Origin: Lasiosphaeria ovina | Taxonomy: Eukaryota; Ascomycota; Sordariomycetes; Sordariales; Lasiosphaeriaceae | Length of the DNA: 64,000 bases | Direction of reading: 5' to 3' | Assembly: GCA_033439765.1 (NCBI GenBank) | Contig: JAULSN010000002.1 | Span: 2,666,001-2,730,000, forward strand | Part shown: piece after piece, positions 56,213-64,000 of the stretch | How the letters are laid out: every line of letters starts with the position of its first letter | How positions within the stretch are numbered: position 1 is the stretch's first letter | The notes under the pieces: model-generated | What the model saw: the letters and a program-made list of their open reading frames with translations, nothing else | Told to the model about the DNA's origin: nothing | The model's database searches: none | Program-made: the position numbers and the translations under genes

Positions 56213-56796
56213 CGCAAAGCTAAAGCCGCACCTTAATAACCTGACTTGGAAATGCGGACATTGGAGGTGCGCGAGGATGCGGGAGGTGGCGTGGCGTCCC
56301 CTATATCGCGGCGGCTCGGGGACCGCTGCCTTGGACCAATGGAGGGGCAAAATGCCGAGCTGTCAGGGAGGTCCCCGCCAGCATCAGCGGCGTTTTGCCT
56401 AGCAGCAACTCCACATCGCCGTCCGCCCCAGGTCGGCGACCTCTAGAACCTTTGGAGGGAGCAGGCCGGCGCTTCCTGCCGTCTCGGCGACCCCCTTTTC
56501 TTGTCTGAGAATCCGGAATCCGGAACACGGGATTCCATCATAAGTCATGATAATTGCCGCATCTTTGCTCTCCCATGGTTTTTCTTCAAAAAGGGCCCCG
56601 TTGCCTAAAAAAGCTTTGACGTTTTGACTTTCACCCCGCCACTCCTTGTCTTGTACCTCCCCTTATCCACCATCCCACTTATATCCAACCTTGCTGGTTG
56701 GTAGGTTCGGTTACCCGCTTTAAAGCAACAGGACAAAGACTTCTTACACCAAAGACCAAAAAGACCAAAAACAAACTCCCCCAAAAACCAGAAAAA
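56213..56796. other. Intergenic, 0.6 kb
   Basis: 3' flank of the DUF1749 gene and promoter of the small cysteine-rich gene, which has an A/C-rich leader from about 56723. Nothing else recognised. Confidence 0.5.
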
Positions 56797-57127
56797 ATGT
56801 GCTACTCAGCCTCTTGCTCAGCCTGCAGTATGTTTTTTTTCTTCTCTGGGTTTTTGTGAAATAATTTCGAAGGACTGACACGGGCTGCGAAACCCCTCAG
56901 CCAAGACGTCGTGGCGCGGCTGCGGAAGCCACCTCTCCAACGTCTTCGCCGACGTGCCCGAAGAGGAGCGCTGCACGTGCTCGCCCAAGGTCGAGGTCGA
57001 CGGTACCGAGTACCCTCCGCAGGCCAAGTACGCGGTACCCTCGGTGGCGGGCTTCGTCAAGAACTGGCTCGGCGGTGACAGCACCAACAACGACGTGGAC
57101 GAGCCCAAGCAGGCCGCCCAGGCCTAA
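56797..57127 (+). CDS. Small cysteine-rich protein (85 aa)
   Basis: join(56797..56827,56901..57127). Exon 1 encodes MCYSASCSAC; the intron is GTATGT...CCTCAG with a CTGAC branch point; exon 2 continues TKTSWRGCGSHLSNVFADVP, then EEERCTCSPKVEVDG. The six cysteines (C2, C7, C10, C17 and the C-x-C pair in RCTCSP) and the K-T-x-W-x-GCG-x-H core match a small, widespread fungal family of unknown function. The pattern looks like a metal-binding site; there is no signal peptide, so the protein is probably intracellular. Neither exon forms a long frame alone, which explains why it is easy to miss. Start context AAAAAATGT is favourable. Confidence 0.82.
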
Positions 57128-57685
57128 GTCTCTATCTACGTTTAGGCACCTGAGGACTATTATGGAAGTCGGACAGCATCGAGATAGCCGACGAAATACA
57201 CAACTTAACTCGCAGTTTTGAAAATGTCTCCCGATAGTGATGATGCGTGCAATGCAATTAGTACCTCACATGCCCATCTAGGTAGGTTGGTTGTGGCGTT
57301 GCAAAGTGGCAGGGCGTGACTTCCTTCTGGACCTACATGATACACCCATTAGCCTTTCAGATATACTTTTTGCAGATTGGCCCAAGCAATCAACTCGTCC
57401 TCGGAGGAACAGAGAATACCTCACCTTGGGTTAGACTCTCGGGTTTCTGCTCCTGGCATCGGGGGGCATGCCATCCCATCCCCCCGCACAGTAGGTATCC
57501 CCCGCAGTGCAGTGGCCCGATCCTTATCGTCAACAGAACCGGGATGCATGCATGACATGGGTAGCTACGATATGTATCTTGGGCCGATGGGATACGTGAT
57601 AAGGTTCAGCGTAGCATCTTTCCTTCCACCGTCGAGATAAATGCACGACAGCAACCCATAAGCCAAGGTAAGGCAAGGTAGGAAC
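57128..57685. other. Intergenic, 0.6 kb
   Basis: 3' flank of the small gene and promoter of the P450. No other feature seen. Confidence 0.5.
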
Positions 57686-59613
57686 ATGGTCGTGTCTCCG
57701 GTGCTCGTCGCCTGCCTCGGGCTCTCGGCGCTGCTGCTCGTGGGCGACGCGCTGCTGCGGCGGACTGTCTTGTCGCCGCTCAACGGCATCCCGGGCCCGG
57801 TTCTTGCCCGCTTCACGTCGCTGGTGCTCAAGTGGCACGAGTTTAGCGCCCGCCGCACCGCCTACGTCCACGGGCTGCACCGCCGCTACGGCCCCGTCGT
57901 GCGCATCGCCCCCAACGAGGTCTCGTTTGCCTCGGCGGCGGCCGTCAAGGAGATCTACTGCTCCGGCGGCAGCGGCTATGACAAGACCGAGTTCTACGAC
58001 TTGTTCAAGGTCTATGGTAGGAGGTACATATACCTATGTCTTCCCCTTTTTTCTTGGAATAGAACGTCGGGATTTGACAGCCACGGCAGGACCATGTTTA
58101 CCACGTTGAACAAGGAGGATGTAAGTCGAGTCCCATATAACACTGTGTAACATCCCGCAACGTAACGGTATTAACCTCTGCACGGCAGCACGCCCGGAAG
58201 AAGCGCATCCTCGCCGATCGCTATGCCAACACCAACGTCGTCCGCCAGCCCTCTCTCGACGGCATCGCTGAGCGGGCTGCCAACTTTGTCAAGAAGTGCT
58301 CCCAGTCCGTAGGCGGAAGCCTTGATCTTTACGTACGTACTTGTACATACATAACTTTGTGGTCCGCTGGGGCATGCCACCCGAGACATGTTGTGTTGAC
58401 CGGATCTACTTACTACAGATTTGTACGTCCCCTCTCCCGAGACAGAGACACCACCTAGTTCAACCGTCGGTCGTATGATCTGACCCTCGGCCTGCGCTTC
58501 AGACCTCCACTCGTACGCCTTTGACTGCGTAACCCACCATCTGTTCCACCCGTACGGAACAGACTCGCTCCAGACGGAGCAGGACGAGGCCATCATGCGC
58601 GAGGTGACGTTCGACGACAGCCTGCAGAGTAAGCCCCGGGCCAACCAACCGCGGAAGCCAGTCCCGTCCGTCCTTTTTGAGAAACTGACTCCCGGGCTAA
58701 ACAACCAAACATAACAACCCCGGCTGCAGACCGTCTTGTCGGATACTACAGCCCTACGCTGCACAAAGTCTTGGGGAAGCTGCTGTACTGGCTCGCCAAG
58801 CCCCGCCAGACGCCCCTGGCCGACAACTTCGTGCTCGGCACATGCTCCAAGACGGACGCCGCGCCCTTCACGCTCCTCGACCGCATGCAGGGGCCGAGCT
58901 CGGACCTGGACCAGCTCGACGTCGCCGCCGAGTGCCTCGACCACATGGTGGCGGGCATCGACACGACGGGCGACGCGCTGTGCTTTTTGATGTGGGAGCT
59001 GTCGCAGCCGCGGTCGCTGTCGCACCAGGCGCGGCTGCGGGCCGAGCTGCTCGCCAACCCGGGCGCCGCCTTCGACAGGTTGCCGTTCCTCGACGCCGTG
59101 GTCCTCGAGGGCCTCCGCTGCTTCCCGCCCATCCCCATGTCGCTCCCGCGGTACGTGCCGCGCGGAGGCCGCGCCATCGGCAGCTATGCCGTGCCAGAGG
59201 GCACCGTCGTCAGCTGCCAGGCCTACTCGGTGCACAGGATTGACCAGGCCGTGTTTCCCAAGCCCGACGTCTTCTACCCGGACCGCTGGTTGCACCCCGA
59301 CGGCGACGCCGAGCGGAAGCGCCTGTTCTTTGCCTTTGCCAGCGGCGGCCGCGGCTGTGTGGGCAAGCAGTAAGAAAAGCCCCCCTTTTTTTGGTAAATC
59401 AAACCCTTCGCTAACAGCGCCGCCAGCCTTGCGCTCGCCGAGATGAAGATCCTGCTGCGGGCCGTGTACACTAGCTTCACCACGCTCCCAGACCCCGCCA
59501 TGACGGCCGAGTCGATGGACATGTCGGACCAGCTCATCTCGTCGCGTCCGCTCGGGCAGGCGTGTCTGCTCGCCTTTAGCCCCGCCGCCAGTCAGCCTTT
59601 GTCAACAGACTGA
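57686..59613 (+). CDS. Cytochrome P450 monooxygenase
   Basis: Model: join(57686..58023,58090..58120,58189..58336,58503..58628,58730..59369,59427..59613), about 489 aa. An N-terminal membrane anchor (VLVACLGLSALLLVGDALL) precedes the proline-rich hinge NGIPGP. Motifs: HGLHRRYGPVVRIAPNEVSF, C-helix region HARKKRIL, LHSYAFDCVTHHLFHPYG, I-helix oxygen-binding AGIDTTGD, K-helix ExxR in LEGLRCFPP, PERF-like YPDRW, and haem loop FASGGRGCVGKHLALAE with the Cys ligand. Substrate unknown; there is no backbone gene nearby to suggest a metabolite cluster. The join between exons 3 and 4 is ambiguous: the donor at 58337 is weak, and an alternative with a 4-nt exon at 58419-58422 gives the same length (see findings). 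Confidence 0.9.
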
Positions 59614-62139
59614 CTGACTGACTGACTGACTGACTCACTAACTGACGGCAAAAGGAGGCCAAGCGAAAGTGAAACTGGGCTGGGCTGAGCTGATTCGCGT
59701 CTTCACATCTGACTGCACCTGACTGGCGGCCCTGGCTCTGACTCTGACTTTTGGGAAACTCCGGGGCGCCGTATGACTGACTACGAACCGCGCCGCCAAC
59801 CACCCCCCCCCTCCTTACCAAAAGCCCCGGCCGCGGGAAATATGTCTGGGGAATGCCACGTCCGAACGGACATATACGTGTATTTATTATATCACCAGCT
59901 ACACCCACTCCCCACTCCCAGTCAGTCAATGATAGAGAGAAAGAGGCAATGCAAAAGTTAGAGCTTGCGCGCCGCACACCCTGCACGGAAGAAGATGGAT
60001 GGGTTCCGGATGCGTGTCCGTCCACTGTCCACTGTCCCCGTCGTCAGGTTGGTTGTTGGGCGAGCTTGTGCCCAACCAACCCCGTTTCGGACGGGCGAGA
60101 AACCCCCCCTTTTTTTTATTCTGCAATGGGGTAGTATGTATGTGTGTGTGTACTTGATGCCCACTGCTGCAGAGGTAAGTAGTTTATTTTCTATTTTATT
60201 TTATTTTATTTTGATTCATTTTATTTCTACATGGAAGGAGCCCAAACACGCAGTCGCCGTTCTGTAATAGAATACTGCTAGGCCAGGTATTTCAGCACAG
60301 CTTTCGGAGAGAGAGAGAGGGTTGGTAACTTTGGAGAGAGAGCCCCCAGAACCGGGGTGCTTTCGATTCGGGTTGTTTGAGGAAGCGAAGCTCACAAACT
60401 AGACAGGAAAGTTGTGGAATTCTAGAATAACAGTGGTTGGGATGGGAGGGTTCCCCGTGGCAGAGCAGTGGGTGTGTGTCGCAGGGCCGTCAGTCAGGTC
60501 AGTTGGGCCGATCTGCGCCGTCCCTCTGTGTTTCGAGTTGGAGAGCGAGAACCCCCTACTTGCCAGGTTTTGCAGGCAGGCCACTCAATGCTCACCTACT
60601 CAGTAAGTCGGGCATGTCTGGATGGACATCGAACCAGACCGATAATTGTTTCCCCGCGCCTGGCGTAGAAAATAGGCTGCCTGTTATTATTATTGAAGGT
60701 GTTCTAGTCTGGTACCAACCTACCTTGCCATAAAGTATCCAAAACGAAAGTAGTAGTACTCATTAGAGGGAAATGTAATCAATCACTAGTGAAGACGAAA
60801 ACGCCGTAAAAAGTATATACATATTCAGTAGGTAATGCACCGGTTTTAGACAGCCGAGGCTAACCTTGCGGAAACACACACAATTGAAAAACAATCGAAA
60901 TACTCCGTAGAATCGAAAATTTGATTTACCCACGGCTCGGCTCTCACAAACAACGGGCACGGGTACGCCGGCAACAAAGGGCTCGGGAGCCTGGCGAATC
61001 GCTGCGAGCCTTGCCGCTCGCTTTGCCTCGAGATGGGGACGAGCTAGAGCTTGTCGGGGATTGGGGCAAAAGTCACGTAAGGCTTTTGCGACTTTGCGCC
61101 TAGCCAAGAGAAACATGGGGGGTGCCAGGAGGCGGCTAGCGTAGTGGGTCTCCGCACCAGGTCCATTAACAGACTCAGAAGCATACCGCAGGCGCACAGA
61201 CCGAGCGACTTGTCGTGTCGGCCTGACAGAGTGAACAATGCCTTCCCCATCTCGAAGACAGCTTTCCTGAATAATTTTCCCCTCCAAAAAAAAAAATCCT
61301 TCTCCTCAACATCCACATCTCTCGCAAATCTCTTTCTAGGTATTTGACCTGGGCCGCCCGCCAGACTCGCATCTGTCATTGGATTTTGCAAAAGGCGACC
61401 TTGACTTCGTCCAGTTGAGAAGCAGAACCCTGTCTCGCGCTTTCTCGATTAGCTGTCTCCTCTCTTCCCGGGCAATCGTCCCCCCCGGTCTCCACCCATC
61501 CTGGGCTCATCCACCAGACTCGACTCCTCCCCTCCCCGAACGACAGAAGACGGAAGTGTGAAAAAAAAAAATCAATCCGCACTTGATCGCTCGTCACACA
61601 TCCGGTTGTCTTTGCCCCGCCATCCAGACCCATCCTCTCCGGGGAACCCAAAACACCACACAACACATAAGAACGATACGCAGCAAGGCGTTGTTTATGT
61701 ATCAGCACGACCAGAACTCCGTCTTCCGACACTCAGCTCCAGTCAAGCTGCATCCGTTTCGCATAGCGCGGAAACCTTGTAGCCCCGAACTCAGTCCCGA
61801 CGGTTGAAGCATCGCCAGATATCGACGCCCAGCGTTAATGCCTACCCCCGATAACCACCACCCGGTTCACCCTATGTCCACGCAAAGCCCGGTTCTCTAC
61901 TGACCCTGTGTGGCTCGTCCCGCCCGTTTTCCTTCTTCGCATCTCCTCCCTCGCTGTCGCCAACGTCTAAATTCATGCTTCGCCAACCCAGTCAGCTGCT
62001 CTACTAGACTTGACTTCCCGAGACGTCCTTCGCCTCTCTTGAACAACACGCCGTCATACCGCGCCTCGCCGTCCACCCCAGACCATTCTTCGCCCAACCT
62101 TCCTTCTAGTTACCCGCTAAACAAGCAACCACTGCCATC
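59614..62139. other. Intergenic, 2.5 kb
   Basis: Begins with a (TGAC)6 tract that starts at the P450 stop codon (59611-59634). Also a TTTTA repeat near 60189-60211 and A tracts at 61286-61296 and 61561-61570. From about 61380 the sequence is C/T-rich and is probably the leader of the eIF5 gene. No gene recognised. Confidence 0.45.
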
Positions 62140-63466
62140 ATGTCTCTCGTCAACGTTCGCCGGGACAACAAGGATCCCTTCTATCGCTACAAGATGGAGC
62201 GGATCCTGACCAAGATTGAGGGCAAGGGCAATGGCATCAAGACCGTTGTTGTCAACCTGAGCAGCGTTGCCCAGTCTCTGGCTCGCCCGGGCTCCTACCT
62301 GATCAAGTATTTCGGCTTCGAGCTCGGCGCCCAGACCAACATTGATCCCCCGGATGACCGCTGGATCATCAACGGCGCCCACGAGGCCAGCAAGCTCCAG
62401 GAGCTGCTCGACGGCTTCATCACCAAGTTTGTCCTCTGCCGCGAGTGCAAGAACCCCGAGACGGTCGTCAACATCAAGGACGGCCGCATCTTGCTCGACT
62501 GCAAGGCCTGCGGCCAGCGCTCCTCGGTCGAGCCCCAGCTCAAGCTCACCGGCTTCATCCTCAAAAACGTGCCCAAGAAAGGCAAGAAGGACAAGGCGGA
62601 GCGCAAGGCCGCCCGCAAGGCGAAGCAGAACGGCGGCGGCGGCTCTGGAGACAACTCGGACCAGGCTTCCCCCAATGGCGAGGACAAGTATGGCGATATT
62701 GTCAGCGACGACGACGACCTTACGCGCAAGATCAAGACCGAGGCTCAGGATCTGAACATCAAGACGACTGCTGTCAAGGACGACGACTGGGCTGTCGACA
62801 TGAGTGCCGAGGCTGTCAGGGCTCGCCAGCAGCAGCTGCCCGGCGATTTCAAGGCGAAGCTTGTTCTCAACGGCGACGACGAGGAAGAGGAGGGCGAGGG
62901 CGTTGGCAGCACCGTCTACGACGAGTTCGGAAATTGGATCCAGGAGCAGGCTAAGGAGAAAGGCGGCGTTGACAACGTCGATGGCGTCGAGATTTATCTC
63001 AAGGCGAAGGATCTCGGCATCGATACCAAGCACCGCACCGTTGTCGTTCTCGTTCAGACCATCTTTGACGAGAACATCATCTCGCAGATTGCTAAGCGTG
63101 CTCCCATTCTGAGACGGGTAAGTTTTTCTTTTTGCCCTGTTGGTTCGTGATTTGGTTGCTGACGGTCTGTTCTAGATTGGTGACTCGGAACGCCACCAGA
63201 AGGCTGTTCTCGGCGGCACCGAGCGCCTCATCGGCCAGCTCAGCGCCGACAATGCCGACATCTACGCGCAGGTTCCCAAGATTTTGGAGCTCTACTACGA
63301 GTCTGATATCGTTTCCGAGCCCATCATCATGAAGTGGGGCACCAAGGCTTCCCGCAAGTACGCCGATCTGGCCACGTCCAAGAAGGTCCGCAAGGCTGCC
63401 GAGCCCTTCCTCAAGTGGCTGGCCGAGGCGGAATCGGAGGAGGACGAGGAGGAAGAGGAGGAGTAG
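62140..63466 (+). CDS. TIF5: Translation initiation factor eIF5
   Basis: join(62140..63117,63176..63466), 422 aa, the usual length for eIF5. The N terminus [20 protein letters not shown] contains the conserved Arg16 corresponding to the GAP arginine finger that stimulates GTP hydrolysis by eIF2. A zinc ribbon follows (C100, C103, C121, C124 in LCRECKNPE and DCKACGQRS). A Lys-rich linker ([17 protein letters not shown]) leads to the W2/MIF4G-like HEAT domain, ending in aromatic-acidic boxes ([20 protein letters not shown]). It also binds eIF3 and eIF2-beta in the pre-initiation complex. The single 58-bp intron is GTAAGT...TTCTAG in phase 0. High codon bias fits a highly expressed gene. Confidence 0.97.
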
Positions 63467-64000
63467 ATTGTTTCGTTGCCAAGCCATTTCTGTTCCTGCG
63501 TCTTCTCGCTGGAGATGGAGTCTGTCTTGCCGAAAAGCTGACGAGTTCACGGGACTTTGGGTTGCTTTCAACGGCGATTCCTCTTTTGGTACTGCTCATT
63601 TTTGCGATTATCTCGTTCGTTTTGCTTCGGGGAAGGTGCGGAAAACGCCGGGAGTCCCGAATTGCTTCCGGCTCGTAGAGGCTGGCTGCTTTTCTTTCAC
63701 CTCGCCAAAAAGGAGTATATTGCGTTGTTTACCAACAACTTTGCATTTTTTGCTCTTTCTCTGAGAAGTGGAAGTGGGTACTCTTTCCTTGACCTGGCTG
63801 CCTACCTCTCTGCCTGTCTCTACCTTTTACTTTGCCTGGTAAAATGTTGCTAGTCTAGTATTGGATCCACCAGTTTAGAGGAACCGATCTTGTGGCTTGG
63901 CTTGCCTGTATGGTGCGCTAGCTTATATGATGCTGTTTCTCGTGCGAATGGTTACGGTTCTTGTGTCGCGGCGTGCGAGACTGGCTGGAAAGGGGGTATC
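63467..64000. other. 3' flank of eIF5
   Basis: T-rich 3' UTR-like sequence with no recognised gene to the window end. Confidence 0.5.

Noticed and set aside
60763..61287. 174-codon minus-strand frame
   Set aside because: No recognisable motif and it lies within the eIF5 upstream region; composition typical of chance.
1..64000. CRISPR arrays, prophage, bacterial-type operons
   Set aside because: No regularly spaced repeats with unique spacers and no bacterial genes; the window is eukaryotic throughout.

Overview
The window is nuclear DNA of a filamentous ascomycete. Its genes have short GT-AG introns (about 60-170 bp), many with CTAAC/CTGAC branch points. Coding regions are GC-rich and intergenic spaces are long and full of microsatellites. 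There is a dispersed tRNA gene, a GPI-anchored GH16 protein and a HET-s/NWD2 heterokaryon-incompatibility locus. Together these suggest a sordariomycete, probably Sordariales (inference). About 16 protein-coding genes and one tRNA gene can be supported in 64 kb.

Layout. 1-2260 (-): the 5' part of the mitochondrial-clustering gene CLU1, running off the left edge. 3099-6083 (+): a large low-complexity conserved fungal protein. 6.1-11.7 kb: no recognisable gene. 11.7-13.5 kb (+): a ferric-reductase-type metalloreductase. 15.3-15.7 kb (+): a Yippee zinc protein. 18.0-21.3 kb: an accessory island with a MULE transposase relic, a full-length HET-s/HET-S homologue (-), a 100-bp Tc1/mariner-type MITE in the shared promoter, a head-to-head truncated NWD2-type NLR (+), a degenerate membrane-protein relic (-) and an AT-rich relic. 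21.6-23.5 kb (-): DUS1-type tRNA dihydrouridine synthase. 25.2-28.1 kb (-): a BNI4-like PP1-targeting scaffold. 28.1-36.1 kb: no recognisable gene. 36.1-37.9 kb (+): a Zn2Cys6 regulator. 38.2-39.3 kb (-): a secreted CE5 esterase/cutinase. 42.6-43.8 kb (-): a GPI-anchored GH16. 45.8 kb (-): tRNA-Cys(GCA). 47.2-49.2 kb (+): an amino-acid permease. 50.7-54.1 kb (+): an Ark/Prk-family actin-regulating kinase. 55.1-56.2 kb (+): a DUF1749 alpha/beta hydrolase. 56.8-57.1 kb (+): a small cysteine-rich protein. 57.7-59.6 kb (+): a cytochrome P450. 62.1-63.5 kb (+): eIF5.

Most genes are unrelated neighbours. The exception is the 18.3-20.0 kb locus. The HET-s-like protein has an N-terminal HeLo domain and two C-terminal amyloid repeats whose numbering matches the Podospora protein. 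The divergent neighbour starts with the same 21-residue amyloid motif followed by a NACHT Walker A. This is the known NLR-to-amyloid-to-pore architecture. Here, however, the receptor stops just after Walker A, and a MITE sits between the two start codons. The locus therefore looks like a remodelled or decayed amyloid-signalling pair next to an intact effector.
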